The notes beneath the pieces were generated by a model. That model saw only the letters and a list, made by a program, of their open reading frames with translations, did not search any database and was not told the origin of the DNA. The position numbers were made by a program, and so were the translations under genes. This document shows positions 37,984 to 55,293 of a stretch of DNA of 64,000 bases, one piece after another. Each line of letters starts with the position of its first letter. Within the stretch, counting starts at the first letter, position 1. The stretch comes from Rhodoglobus vestalii (GTDB lineage: Bacteria > Actinomycetota > Actinomycetes > Actinomycetales > Microbacteriaceae): NCBI RefSeq assembly GCF_006788895.1, contig NZ_VFRA01000001.1, forward strand, positions 372,001 to 436,000, given 5' to 3'.

Positions 37984-39133
37984 GCTCGCCGTTTTCGCCT
38001 TCGTTCCCGCCCTTTTTCTCAGCGACGCCATCAACTCCATCGGAATCCTCAAACGATGCGTCATCGAACTCGACCTCTTCTTCAAACACTTCGACGGTTG
38101 CCTCACCGTCATCGTCGAGCGCTTCGGCGGCGATATCAGCACGCTCGAACCAGATTGCGGCTTCTTCTTCGCGACCAAGCTCTTCGAGCACCGTGCCGTA
38201 AGCCCCGAAGAGCGCGGGACTGTAGCTGAATGCTTTTGTGGGATCAAGCTGCGGGATCTGCAGCTCAACGAGTGCCTCTTCAGCCTGTCCGAGGTCGAGT
38301 CGCGCCCCAGACATGGCAATCGCGAGTTCGACCTGCACGGGAGTCGACAGGGTGCTGCGACGCACCGACCGACCGAGCTCTAACGCGCGCTCGGGGCGCT
38401 CAAGGCCACGCTCACTGTCGACCATCATCGGCAGTTGGTCGTCGCTACCGGAGATGCGTCGGTAGGTGCGCAGTTCGCGCAGCGCGAGTGCATAGTCCTC
38501 AGTGGCGTAGGCGGTAATCGCCAATGTTTCGCGCACAACACCGATCCGACCGGCCCGTCGCGCTGCCGAGATTGCGTGCTGATGCGCAAGCGCAGGGTCG
38601 CTCTCAATGAGTTGCGAGACCATCACCAGGTGCAGGGCAACACCTTCCGCGTTTTCCTTGCTCAGCGTCTTGAGCTCGTTCGATGCTATGCGATCGAGCA
38701 TCTTCGGCGTGATGCCTTCGGGGATCTCGGGTGCCTGATGAAAGGCACGCACCGATCGGATGCCGTAGGGGTCTCGGTCTTCTTCTGGCTCCCGTGCGCT
38801 GGCGTCGCGGTCTCCGCGCGCGGGCGCTCCGCCTTTGGTCCACAAGCGTTTCTCGGGGGGCCCATCGCTGCGTCCGGATCCGCGATCGGGACGCCCTCCA
38901 CGTTCCGGCCGCCCAGAGCCGTCGTTGCGCGGCGGCCGCGCCGGACGATCTGGCCCGCCGGATGCCAGCTTTCCGCGAGCTGGTCCTCCTGCGGCATTGT
39001 CGCGGCGTGGCCCTCCATCGCTGGGTCGCCCCTCACCCGGACGCCCACCGGTGGGTCGCCCACTGGATCGTGGCGCGCGGTTTCCGTGGGGTCGGCTGTC
39101 TCGCCGGCCGTCGTTACCTGACGAATCGCTCAC
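37973..39133 (-). CDS. TPR-like protein with long disordered Arg/Gly/Pro N terminus
   Basis: 386 aa from GTG 39133, with AGGAGC eight bases upstream; an earlier start would run into the rRNA terminator. Residues 1-125 are low complexity, rich in Arg, Gly, Pro and Asp (PRRDNAAGGPARGKL and similar). Residues 150-350 are helical repeats resembling TPRs: LIESDPALAHQHAISAARRA, ALALRELRTYRRISG, LDLGQAEEALVELQIPQL. The C terminus is very acidic (EVFEEEVEFDDASFEDSDG). It matches the position of the Rv1691-type conserved hypothetical. Possibly a scaffold; function unknown. Confidence 0.8.
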   Translation of the reverse strand: MSDSSGNDGRRDSRPHGNRAPRSSGRPTGGRPGEGRPSDGGPRRDNAAGGPARGKLASGGPDRPARPPRNDGSGRPERGGRPDRGSGRSDGPPEKRLWTKGGAPARGDRDASAREPEEDRDPYGIRSVRAFHQAPEIPEGITPKMLDRIASNELKTLSKENAEGVALHLVMVSQLIESDPALAHQHAISAARRAGRIGVVRETLAITAYATEDYALALRELRTYRRISGSDDQLPMMVDSERGLERPERALELGRSVRRSTLSTPVQVELAIAMSGARLDLGQAEEALVELQIPQLDPTKAFSYSPALFGAYGTVLEELGREEEAAIWFERADIAAEALDDDGEATVEVFEEEVEFDDASFEDSDGVDGVAEKKGGNEGENGERVN

Positions 39134-39169
39134 TCGTTGCTCCTGAATTTTTGGTGGGGACTTAACGCA

Positions 39170-39213
39170 AAATGGCCACCCGCTGTGTCTATTAAACACA
39201 GTGGTGGCCATTT
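39170..39213 (-). terminator. rRNA operon terminator
   Basis: Eleven-base stem AAATGGCCACC / GGTGGCCATTT, with an inner CTGTGT/ACACAG stem in the loop, followed on the minus strand by TTTT. It lies just downstream of 5S rRNA and upstream of the TPR gene's start. Confidence 0.88.
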
Positions 39214-39225
39214 CACAATTGAAGT

Positions 39226-39343
39226 CCGGCGGTGTCCTACTCTCCCACAAGGTCCCCCTTGCAGTACCATCGGCGCAGAGAGTCTTAGCTTCCGGGTTCG
39301 GAATGTGACCGGGCGTTTCCCTCTCGCTATGGCCGCCGAAACA
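39226..39343 (-). rRNA. rrf: 5S ribosomal RNA
   Basis: Minus strand begins GTTTCGGCGGCCATAGCG and includes the loop regions CCGAACCCGGAAGCTAAG and GGGAGAGTAGGACACCGCC; the two ends (GCGGC...GCCGC) pair. About 118 bases. Last gene of the rRNA operon, 180 bases after 23S. Confidence 0.95.
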
Positions 39344-39524
39344 CTATTGATTTATGTATCAGTCTGGGCCAGTTCACAACACTTGAGACTCCTCTGTTAT
39401 GAGGGCCCCGAGCAGTGTGTGCTGGGCGCAGTTCCCGACCGTAAATCGGGAACCACAAAGTGGACGCGAGAATTCTTCTCATTCACCATTGGGGATCCGA
39501 GGATACCCAGTGAGGTGGGGTGTT

Positions 39525-44685
<5,161 letters not shown>

Positions 44686-45024
44686 GTTTGATAGCAACCA
44701 CAAACCAAAGCCTGCAGAAGCACATCTTGTGCAAAGACCAACCGGAATAGGTCAGAACCTTGCAAGTTTGAAACTGACAGAACAAATCAAAACTGACTTG
44801 CTTTGTTATTTATATCTTTTCCAAAGGAATCCGCTGCACCCCCACAACCAACCCGAAATAGGTTGATCACAAAAAGCACAGTCGGGTTTTTGGCATTTGA
44901 CATTGTGCACGCTGTTGAGTTCTCAAGGATCGGACGCTCCTGACCTCCACCGCAAAACGGTTTCACCCCAGGGCAACAAACCTGTATCAGCCACCCCCAC
45001 AAAACTGCAGAAAGCAACCTGTCT
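44686..45024 (-). other. rRNA operon leader
   Basis: The transcribed leader of the rRNA operon, without a gene. It contains GATCCTTGAGAACTCAACAGC on the minus strand (around 44914-44934), an element typical of actinobacterial rrn leaders and processing stems, and an AT-rich stretch just upstream of 16S. Confidence 0.7.
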
Positions 45025-45052
45025 AACCTACCAGCCCCAGCGTGTCTGTCAA
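45025..45052 (-). promoter_or_regulatory. rRNA operon promoter
   Basis: On the minus strand TTGACA (45052-45047) and TAGGTT (45030-45025) are separated by 16 bases. It lies about 340 bases before 16S, as expected for an rrn promoter. The stretch from 45053 to 45471 towards tyrS holds no gene that I can support; it may include further upstream rrn promoters. Confidence 0.7.
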
Positions 45053-45471
45053 ACCAGAAGAAACAAACCAGAACGGCTAGCAACACCTGACCAACACACG
45101 CACAAAGCGGATACTCATCGTACGATCACCCACCAGAACCCACAAAAGGAATCCCAGCAACTGACCGGACTAAAACTATAGCAGCTTCAGACCGATGGTG
45201 GCCCCCACTTGAGGCCGGAAACCTAGCAGCAGAACTGCCCGGGTTGTCCGCACCTTTGGGGTGACAAGAGGAAACATTACGTGCATTCTTCCCCCCTCAC
45301 CAACACCAACCACATCCCGGGCGTGTTGCCGAAGTACGACCGCAGAAACACTGGGTTGCAGTGGAACCCTTCAGTAAAAGTTGATGGTTCGGCACGACCC
45401 GCACCGAGCTCGCGAGAAATAGCAGTAACCACCTCCAAAGAAGTTCAGAGGAAAGCGAGTAAGTGACCCAG

Positions 45472-46782
45472 CTATGACGTGACGAAGATTCCCGCGAGCG
45501 TCTTTTTACCGCGACGGAGGACCGCCACGTTTCCTGGCAGGAGGTCACTGCCCACGGTCGCTTTGTCATCCGCGACCGCAGTGTTGTTGAGGTACACGCC
45601 ACCCTGCGATATCGCCCGTCGAGCCTCGCTCGCACTCGAAACTAACTCGGTGTCGACCAGCAGCTGCACAATCGTGGCTTCAGCCGGCGACTCAACGTGC
45701 GAAAGCTCACGCAACGCAGCGGCAAGAGTGCGCTCGTCGAGCGCGCTCAACTCCCCCTGACCGAAGAGCGCCGCCGATGCAGCAATCGCTGCCTCAGTCG
45801 CTGCACGCCCATGCACTAGTGAGGTCACCTCGAATGCGAGCGTCTTCTGAGCTTCACGCTTGAACGGCGCATCGGTAACCGCAGTCTCAAGCTCGGCAAT
45901 GCGCTCCCGTGAGAAGAACGTGAAGATCTTGACACGCTGTACGACATCGGCATCATCAGTATTGAGCCAGAACTGGTAGAACGCGTACGGGCTCGTCATC
46001 GCGGCATCCAGCCACACAGCGTTACCCTCACTCTTGCCAAACTTTGTGCCATCAGAGTTCGTGATCAGCGGAGTGCCGACCGCATGAACGCTCACCCCTT
46101 CTGCCTTATGGATGAGATCCGTGCCGCTGGTCAGGTTGCCCCACTGGTCACTACCACCGGTCTGCAACACGCAGCCGTAGCTGCGGTAGAGCTCGAGGTA
46201 ATCCATTCCCTGCATAACCTGGTAGCTGAACTCGGTGTAGCTGATGCCCGCATCACTATTGAGGCGTGCGCTGACGGCATCCTTTTTCAGCATCGTGCCG
46301 ACACGAAAATATTTGCCGACATCCCTCAAAAAATCAATGGCACTCATCGGCGAGGTCCAATCGAGGTTGTTGACCATGCGAACAGCATTGTCACCCTCCG
46401 TGCTCAAGAACTTTGATACTTGGGCTTGCAGGTAGCTGACCCACTCGGCAACGGTTTCATTGTCGTTGAGGGTGCGCTCAGCTGTGGGCCGGGGATCTCC
46501 GATGAGTCCGGTCGCTCCTCCGACAAGCCCCAGCGGTTTGTGGCCGGCAAGTTGGAGGCGACGCAACAGCAGCAGTTGCACAAGATTTCCGAGGTGCAGA
46601 CTCGGTGCCGTGGGGTCGAATCCGCAGTAGTAGGTAATCGGCTCACCGGCGAGAAGCTCTGAGAGAGCATCCGCGTCAGTGGAGACATGCACAAGTCCGC
46701 GCCAAGTGAGTTCGTCCCACAGACTCTCGAATGTGCTGTCGTTACTCTGGCTGCTGAGTGATTCTGATGCTGTGGCTGACAC
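45472..46782 (-). CDS. tyrS: Tyrosyl-tRNA synthetase
   Basis: 436 aa from GTG 46782 (VSATASES); longer in-frame starts up to 46890 give an unusual extension. Class I features: YYCGFDPTAPSLHLGNLVQL with the HIGH-like HLGN, SYTEFSYQVMQGMDYLELY, GGSDQWGNLTSG, and the KMSKS-like KFGKS in DGTKFGKSEGNAVW. A C-terminal S4 domain spans the last 65 residues (ARRAISQGGVYLNN). Charges tRNA-Tyr. Divergent from the SatD-like gene and upstream of the rRNA operon. Confidence 0.95.
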   Translation of the reverse strand: MSATASESLSSQSNDSTFESLWDELTWRGLVHVSTDADALSELLAGEPITYYCGFDPTAPSLHLGNLVQLLLLRRLQLAGHKPLGLVGGATGLIGDPRPTAERTLNDNETVAEWVSYLQAQVSKFLSTEGDNAVRMVNNLDWTSPMSAIDFLRDVGKYFRVGTMLKKDAVSARLNSDAGISYTEFSYQVMQGMDYLELYRSYGCVLQTGGSDQWGNLTSGTDLIHKAEGVSVHAVGTPLITNSDGTKFGKSEGNAVWLDAAMTSPYAFYQFWLNTDDADVVQRVKIFTFFSRERIAELETAVTDAPFKREAQKTLAFEVTSLVHGRAATEAAIAASAALFGQGELSALDERTLAAALRELSHVESPAEATIVQLLVDTELVSSASEARRAISQGGVYLNNTAVADDKATVGSDLLPGNVAVLRRGKKTLAGIFVTS

Positions 46783-46907
46783 GTCTTCAACCGTAGTGGA
46801 GGTTATGAGTGTTGGTGACGAACAGCCGCAGCAACGCTGGAAGACTGATTTCATGAAATCAATGTTCTGGGCCTGATGTTTGGGAATCAATGCTGTAGCC
46901 TTGAGCT

Positions 46908-47519
46908 ATGTTTGTGATTACGGCCGACCAACGAAACAGCAGACGCAGCGCGGACGCCGTGGCCGAAACCCTGCTCCGGCTCAACAAGGAGAGGCGCGAC
47001 GACCTCGCCCTCGCCGCTGAACGCACCGCCGGCGACGAAGTGCAAATGTTGCTGAATTCGGCCCGCGCCACGCTTGAGATTGCTCTAGAGCTAACCCGAA
47101 CAGGCCAGTGGAGTGTCGGAATCGGCCTCGGCGCCGTGCCGACCCCCTACGGCGCAACCGTAAGAGCCACCAACGGACCGGCGTTCATCGCCGCCCGTAC
47201 CGCGATCGACCGCGCGAAAAAGAGCCCCGCAAAATGTACCGTCGAATCGGTCCCCTCCAGCGAACTTGCCCGCGACATCGACCCGCTGCTTGAACTGCTC
47301 ATCCTGATGCGAAATCGTCGAACCGACAACGGCTGGCAACTATACGACCTACTCGACACCGGAATCACGCAAGCTGACGCCGCCGAAAAGCTGGGCATCT
47401 CTCCCCAATCCGCAAGCCAACGCGCGCTCGTCGCCGGGCTCCGCACAGAAGAAGACGCCGTGGTGGCACTTGCTAACCTTCTCGACAGAGCACACAGTGA
47501 CGCAGAGGAAGGCGCATGA
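46908..47519 (+). CDS. SatD-like DNA-binding protein
   Basis: 203 aa. Starts MFVITADQRNSRRSADAVAE, like the SatD family opening, with a C-terminal helix-turn-helix GITQADAAEKLGISPQSASQ (about residues 149-168). Members are usually encoded next to a small membrane protein, as here: the stop overlaps the next ATG (ATGA). The role is unknown; a regulator of the membrane partner is a reasonable inference. Confidence 0.72.
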   Translation: MFVITADQRNSRRSADAVAETLLRLNKERRDDLALAAERTAGDEVQMLLNSARATLEIALELTRTGQWSVGIGLGAVPTPYGATVRATNGPAFIAARTAIDRAKKSPAKCTVESVPSSELARDIDPLLELLILMRNRRTDNGWQLYDLLDTGITQADAAEKLGISPQSASQRALVAGLRTEEDAVVALANLLDRAHSDAEEGA

Positions 47520-48073
47520 TGATCGGTTGGTGGATCGCCGTACTTATTCTGACAATCGGCGCGATCGGTGCCGCCATGATCGCGGCCCGCACAGAAAAAT
47601 ACTGGCTCGCAACAGTCTCATTGGTGCCCGTTGCCATTGCCCTCATCCTCGGCTCGACAGGTAACACTCTCCCCGGAAACGCGTCGGGCCTCATCGTGCT
47701 GATGAGCGCTGCGCTTGTCGCGCTCGCCACAATCGCCGGCAGCCCACTCGTCGCCCTCGTACTGTCGCTGGCCTCATACCCCGCCCCACGCGGAGAACAC
47801 GGCGGCATCCTCGTGGCCGACGGTGACTCCCCCCTGCCCAAGCGTGAAGTTCTGCGCGGCGGAACAACAATCGGTTACCTCGAGCGGTTCGCATTCATAG
47901 GATCGCTCATGGTTGGACAACCCGGAGCCATCGCCGTCATGGTCGCCATCAAAGGCCTTGGCCGATTCTCCGAACTCGAAAACGCTGCCGCTCGCGAACG
48001 ATTCATCATCGGCACCCTCGTGAGTATGGTCTGGGCCGGACTCTGTACCGCCGCACTGCTCGTCGGGCGCTAA
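47516..48073 (+). CDS. Integral membrane protein partner of the SatD-like gene
   Basis: 185 aa with membrane helices at about 4-22, 28-46, 57-85, 122-146 and 164-182 by inspection. A soluble loop (LASYPAPRGEHGGILVADGD) separates the third and fourth. The final GTLVSMVWAGLCTAALLVGR helix ends the chain. No named family recognised with certainty. Cotranslated with the SatD-like gene and converging with the DUF817 gene. Confidence 0.7.
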   Translation: MMIGWWIAVLILTIGAIGAAMIAARTEKYWLATVSLVPVAIALILGSTGNTLPGNASGLIVLMSAALVALATIAGSPLVALVLSLASYPAPRGEHGGILVADGDSPLPKREVLRGGTTIGYLERFAFIGSLMVGQPGAIAVMVAIKGLGRFSELENAAARERFIIGTLVSMVWAGLCTAALLVGR

Positions 48074-48088
48074 TGCCAGCGCTGCGTG

Positions 48089-48976
48089 CTAGGTCCGCTC
48101 GCTGCGCCCAAGTTGAGTGACTTCGGGCGGGCGCGGTTTCTCCACCCACGTCACTAGCACCACCGACACGATCATGAGCAGCAACCACGAGCCCAACTTG
48201 GCGATAGACACCAGCTCCCAACCATCCGACTGATTGGGATACACCCACGCATTCGACCAGGTCGCCACATTCTCAGCAACCCAGATGAACAACGCGACCA
48301 AAACGAATGACAGCAGGATGGGCATCCGCAATCTCGCCCTCGACACCCGCACATGCATCACGGTTCGCCAATAAATCACCGCAACCGCGGCAAACAGGAA
48401 CCAGCGCGCATCGAAGATGAAGTGGTGGCTAAAGAAGTTCACGTAGATCAGTAGTGCCAGAATCGCCGTGATCCACCGCCGTGGATATCGATCAAAGCGC
48501 AGCTCAAACAAACGAAACACCCGCACCAGGTACGAACCGACCGCCGCATACATGAACCCGCTATACAGCGGAACGCCCAAGACCTGTAAAACGCCCTCGC
48601 CCTGATAGCTCCACGACCCGACGTCGGTTTTGAACACCTCCATCACCGTGCCCACAATGTGGAACAGGATGATCACCCGCAACTCGCGCAGAGTCTCCAA
48701 CTTGAAGACGACCATCAGCACTTGGACAGCCAACGCCGCTATAACGAGAAAATCGTTCCGGGCGAGAGCCGCCGACTCCGGGTACCAGAGCCGAGTGAAC
48801 ACAAGCAGAGCCAGCATCGCCGCACCAAACACGCACGCCCACGCCTGCTTGAGTACGAAAACCGTGAACTCAATTATCCACGTTCGTGTGGGACTCTGAG
48901 AAACACTGCTTTCTCGATCAAGCTGGCGGTGGGCCCACCCATCGATCCGCTGCTCAAGTGAGGTAAAGCGGGCCAT
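48089..48976 (-). CDS. DUF817 integral membrane protein
   Basis: 295 aa, about eight membrane helices. Diagnostic DUF817 segment: ILFHIVGTVMEVFKTDVGSW with YQGEGVLQVLGVPLYSGFMY; later NFFSHHFIFDARWFLF with conserved His and WVAENVATWSNAWVYPNQ. These histidine-rich transmembrane segments are reminiscent of membrane enzymes, but the function is not established. The ATG at 48976 shares a base with the stop of the glycosylase gene. Confidence 0.85.
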   Translation of the reverse strand: MARFTSLEQRIDGWAHRQLDRESSVSQSPTRTWIIEFTVFVLKQAWACVFGAAMLALLVFTRLWYPESAALARNDFLVIAALAVQVLMVVFKLETLRELRVIILFHIVGTVMEVFKTDVGSWSYQGEGVLQVLGVPLYSGFMYAAVGSYLVRVFRLFELRFDRYPRRWITAILALLIYVNFFSHHFIFDARWFLFAAVAVIYWRTVMHVRVSRARLRMPILLSFVLVALFIWVAENVATWSNAWVYPNQSDGWELVSIAKLGSWLLLMIVSVVLVTWVEKPRPPEVTQLGRSERT

Positions 48977-49563
48977 CAGTTGCGCTTACGCGTAACGGCC
49001 GCCCGATAGGGGGACACGCTCGGCTCCCCCGGAATCCAAAATCGCCACGGGTAGTCAGCACTACCACCCGCGCCGGACACGCCCGTGCGCGGACCGGCGC
49101 TGAACGGGGCGCGGGAGCCAGGAAGTTCTAAACGAATGCGACCCGTCCCCAGGTTGGTGCCCGCGTCATCCAGCCAGATTCCGAGTGCGACCGTAAGCCT
49201 AGCGGGGCCCTGTGCGAGATCGGCGGGCTTTCGCGACGTCGCTCGACGTTCGCTCGCGATGCCAACACCGTCGATGACCTCTCCCGCACGCAACAACACC
49301 CCGGATGCGATGCCCTCCGACATGCACACCACGTTGGCGCAGATATGCATTCCGTAGGTGAAATAGGTATAGAGGTGACCCGGCGGGCCATACATGACGG
49401 CGTTACGTTTTCCCGGTCCACGAAACGCATGCGACCCAGGATCCAGCTCGCCCATGTACGCCTCGACCTCGGTTAACCGCACGGCGACATCCCCCACACG
49501 AATGACAGCACCCAAAAGCAGTGGGGCGGCCTCAGTCGCCGGACGGCTGAGCAATTCAAACAC
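48976..49563 (-). CDS. 3-methyladenine DNA glycosylase (AAG/MPG family)
   Basis: 195 aa from GTG 49563. Family signature: VRLTEVEAYMGELDPGSHAFRGPGKRNAVMYGPPGHLYTYFTYG, with catalytic Glu in TEVEAYMG and the conserved Tyr/His loop, then MHICANVVCMSEGIASGVLLRAGE. It removes alkylated purines from DNA. Located two bases after argH, an arrangement in which it may be cotranscribed with the arginine operon. Confidence 0.93.
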   Translation of the reverse strand: MFELLSRPATEAAPLLLGAVIRVGDVAVRLTEVEAYMGELDPGSHAFRGPGKRNAVMYGPPGHLYTYFTYGMHICANVVCMSEGIASGVLLRAGEVIDGVGIASERRATSRKPADLAQGPARLTVALGIWLDDAGTNLGTGRIRLELPGSRAPFSAGPRTGVSGAGGSADYPWRFWIPGEPSVSPYRAAVTRKRN

Positions 49564-49565
49564 GT

Positions 49566-52204
<2,639 letters not shown>

Positions 52205-52271
52205 GTGATTATCTCCTTGAAGTCGTGGATCAGTTTAGGGAACTGCACCGGCGGCCAGACACCGCCGAAAA

Positions 52272-53198
52272 CTATGCGGCCTGTTCGAGCAACCAGACCA
52301 TGAGAGCCTTCTGAGCATGCAAGCGGTTCTCCGCCTGATCCCAGATGACACTCTGAGGCCCATCGATAACATCAGCATCGACCTCGAAACCGCGATCAGC
52401 GGGTAGACAGTGCATGAAGATCGCATCGGGCTTTGCGAGGGCCATCATCGCGGCATCCACCTTGTAACCGCCGAGCGAAGTCAAGCGTTCCGCCTTCTCA
52501 TCCTCTTTGCCCATAGACACCCAGGTGTCGGTGACAACAACATCGACACCGGCCACCGCCGCCGCCGGATCATTAAGAATCGAAATCGACCCACCCGTGG
52601 ATGCGGCGATCTTTTCCGCATCTGCCACGACATCCGCCAGCGGCAGGTAGTCATCAGGGCAGGCGACACGCACATGCATACCAGCGGTAGCACCCGCCAG
52701 AAGATACGAGTGCACCATGTTGTTTGCGCCATCACCGAGGAGCGCCACAGTGAGGCCCGCGAGTTCACCCTTGTGTTCGCGGATCGTCAACAGATCAGCA
52801 AGCAACTGGCACGGGTGGAACTCGTCGCTGAGAGCGTTAATCACCGGAACCTGAGTGCCGTGCGCCATCTCCGTGAGGCCCTCTTGGCCATAGGTGCGCC
52901 AGACAATCAGGGCGACTTGGCGCTCAAGCACCCGCGCAGTATCAGAGGCTGTTTCCTTGCCGCCCAACTGGCTGTTGGCCGTGGAGATGATCAGTGGTGA
53001 ACCACCCAAGTCGGCGATGCCGACCGCGAACGAGACCCGAGTACGAGTCGACGACTTATCGAAAATAACGGCAACTGTCTGAGGCCCCCCAAGAGGCTTG
53101 CGGCCCCAACGATCAATCTTGACCTGCTCGGCGAGCGCCAAAATATCGCCCTGCTCCCGGGGGCTGAGATCATCATCGCGAAGAAAATGCCGGGTCAT
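52272..53198 (-). CDS. argF: Ornithine carbamoyltransferase
   Basis: 308 aa. Carbamoyl-phosphate loop FDKSSTRTRVSFAVGIADLG, catalytic HCLP in FMHCLPADRGFEVDADVIDG, and the SMG-loop motif TDTWVSMGKEDEK identify the anabolic enzyme. Its ATG at 53198 overlaps the argD stop by four bases. Confidence 0.96.
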   Translation of the reverse strand: MTRHFLRDDDLSPREQGDILALAEQVKIDRWGRKPLGGPQTVAVIFDKSSTRTRVSFAVGIADLGGSPLIISTANSQLGGKETASDTARVLERQVALIVWRTYGQEGLTEMAHGTQVPVINALSDEFHPCQLLADLLTIREHKGELAGLTVALLGDGANNMVHSYLLAGATAGMHVRVACPDDYLPLADVVADAEKIAASTGGSISILNDPAAAVAGVDVVVTDTWVSMGKEDEKAERLTSLGGYKVDAAMMALAKPDAIFMHCLPADRGFEVDADVIDGPQSVIWDQAENRLHAQKALMVWLLEQAA

Positions 53199-54382
53199 GA
53201 AGCCTCCGAAGGTGCTGGGGTAGTCGCCTCGTTCAGCACCGTGCTGAACGTCTCAATAAATTCGGCAATCTCGTTGTCGCCGACGATAAGTGGTGGTGCG
53301 AGTCGAATCGTTGACGCATCGGGGGCATTAATAATGAGTCCGTGCTCCAGCGCAGACTGCACTATCTGTGCCGCAACTGGCTGCGCCAAGCCGATACCGA
53401 TCAGCAGGCCACGGCCACGCAACTCACTGATGAGCGGAGAATCCAGCCCGGAAAGTGCCGCACGAATTTCAGCACCGCGCTTCGCAGCGTTTGCCACGAG
53501 GCCAGCGGACTCGATCTGCGCGAGCACCGCGTTGGAGACGGCACAGACCAGCGGGTTACCACCGAACGTCGTGCCGTGCTGGCCAGGTTGCAGGAGAGTG
53601 GATGCCGCACCAAAGGTCACCAGAGCACCGATCGGAACTCCCCCGCCGATACCCTTCGCGAGCGTAATCGCGTCGGGAACAATGCCGCTCTCTTGGAAAG
53701 CGAACCAGTTTCCTGTGCGTCCCGCCCCAGTCTGAATCTCGTCGAGGATCAACAGCGTGCCATGTTGGGTGGTGAGTTCGCGCGCAGCTTCAAGATAGCC
53801 TGCCGGCAGCTCACGCACCCCCGCCTCACCCTTGATCGGCTCGACAACGAGCGCCGCAACATCCGGTCCAATCGCAGCGGTTAACGCCTCAATGGTTGAG
53901 TCAATGTGCTCGACATTGGGCAACAACGGTTCGAAGGGGTCACGAAGAGCGGGCTTGCCGGTAATTGACAGTGCACCGAATGAGCGTCCGTGGAACGAAT
54001 CCTTCAGCGACAGGATGCGTGGGCGCCCCGTGCGCCGAGCGAGTTTAATTGCGGCCTCGATCGCTTCGGTACCGGAGTTCGCGAAGAACACCCGCCCCTC
54101 GTCGCCGGCACCCGTGATGCGCAGCAACCGCTCGGCGAGCGCTAGTTGCGGCTCGGAGGCAAAGAAGTTCGAAATGTGCAGCAGGTTCGCTTGGCTCGTG
54201 AGCGCCGCAACCACTGCGGGGTGGTTGTGGCCGAGCGAATTGACGGCGATACCGGCCAAAAAGTCGAGGTAGCGTTTGCCGTCAGAATCAAAAACAGCAG
54301 AACCCTCACCGCGCACAAGCTCAATCTTGGGCACACCGAAGGTGTTCATCATGCGGTGGGCGTAGTCATCTTTCCAGCTCAT
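53195..54382 (-). CDS. argD: Acetylornithine aminotransferase
   Basis: 395 aa, PLP fold-type I class III. Landmarks: FANSGTEAIEAAIKLARR, LLILDEIQTGAGRTGNWFAF (Asp contacts PLP), and TLAKGIGGGVPIGAL with the Schiff-base Lys. Overlaps argB start and argF start by four bases on either side. Confidence 0.95.
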   Translation of the reverse strand: MSWKDDYAHRMMNTFGVPKIELVRGEGSAVFDSDGKRYLDFLAGIAVNSLGHNHPAVVAALTSQANLLHISNFFASEPQLALAERLLRITGAGDEGRVFFANSGTEAIEAAIKLARRTGRPRILSLKDSFHGRSFGALSITGKPALRDPFEPLLPNVEHIDSTIEALTAAIGPDVAALVVEPIKGEAGVRELPAGYLEAARELTTQHGTLLILDEIQTGAGRTGNWFAFQESGIVPDAITLAKGIGGGVPIGALVTFGAASTLLQPGQHGTTFGGNPLVCAVSNAVLAQIESAGLVANAAKRGAEIRAALSGLDSPLISELRGRGLLIGIGLAQPVAAQIVQSALEHGLIINAPDASTIRLAPPLIVGDNEIAEFIETFSTVLNEATTPAPSEAS

Positions 54383-55293
54383 GCGGGTACCACCTCGGTG
54401 CCAATTCCGTCTTGCGTGAATACTTCGAGCAGAATCGAATGCGGCGCACGACCGTCGATGATGGCGGCCTTCGGTACTCCGGCATCCACCGCGGCAAGAC
54501 AGGCTGTCATCTTGGGAATCATCCCCGACTCGAGGCTCGGCAAGAGTTCACGCAGTTCATCCGTATTAATGATCGATACCAGAGATTCCCTCTTCGGCCA
54601 GTCACTGTAGAGACCAGAAACGTCCGTCAGAATCACGAGCTTCGCCGCATCGAGGGCAATCGCCAGCGCCGCCGCCGCAGAATCTGCATTGACATTGAGG
54701 AGGCCTGAACCGTCATCATCAATATCGCCGCCGTCTTGCGCAAGAGTCGACACCACGGGGATGCGGTCAGCCGCCAACACATGGAGCACGCGTTGAGGAT
54801 CAACCTCCGTGACATTGCCGACGAGCCCAAAGTCGATACGCTCGCCCTCGATCTCCTTAATCATGCGCTCACCGGTAAACAGGGAGTGCTCGTGCCCGGC
54901 AATACCGTTCGCAAGATCGCCGTGCTCGTTGATCAAATCAACCAGTTCAGCCCCCACCTGACCGGTGAGCACATCCCGGACGACATCGATGGACTCTTCA
55001 GTAGTAACACGGTACCCGGCACGGAACTCCGACTCGATCCCGCGAATCTTCAACTCTTTCGTAATCTGGGGCCCGCCGCCGTGAACAATCACCGGGCGAA
55101 CACCAGCAAGACGCAGATAAACCATGTCTTGCACGAAAGCGCGCTTAAGCTCGTCGTTAATCATGGCGTTTCCGCCAAATTTGACCACGATGATTCGGTT
55201 TCGAAAGCGCTTGAGCCACGGCAGTGCCTCGATCAGCACCCCCGCTTTTGTCATTGCCTGCTCGTGAGCTGGGCCGTGCGTGTACGCGGGCAT
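54379..55293 (-). CDS. argB: N-acetylglutamate kinase
   Basis: 304 aa. Amino-acid-kinase motifs: IVVKFGGNAMINDELK, VIVHGGGPQIT, GFVGNVTEVDP-like (GLVGNVTEVDPQRVL), VNADSAAAALAIALDAAKLV. The basic N-terminal region ([19 protein letters not shown]) is typical of arginine-inhibited hexameric kinases of actinobacteria. Its first ATG shares one base with the argJ stop. Confidence 0.96.
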   Translation of the reverse strand: MPAYTHGPAHEQAMTKAGVLIEALPWLKRFRNRIIVVKFGGNAMINDELKRAFVQDMVYLRLAGVRPVIVHGGGPQITKELKIRGIESEFRAGYRVTTEESIDVVRDVLTGQVGAELVDLINEHGDLANGIAGHEHSLFTGERMIKEIEGERIDFGLVGNVTEVDPQRVLHVLAADRIPVVSTLAQDGGDIDDDGSGLLNVNADSAAAALAIALDAAKLVILTDVSGLYSDWPKRESLVSIINTDELRELLPSLESGMIPKMTACLAAVDAGVPKAAIIDGRAPHSILLEVFTQDGIGTEVVPA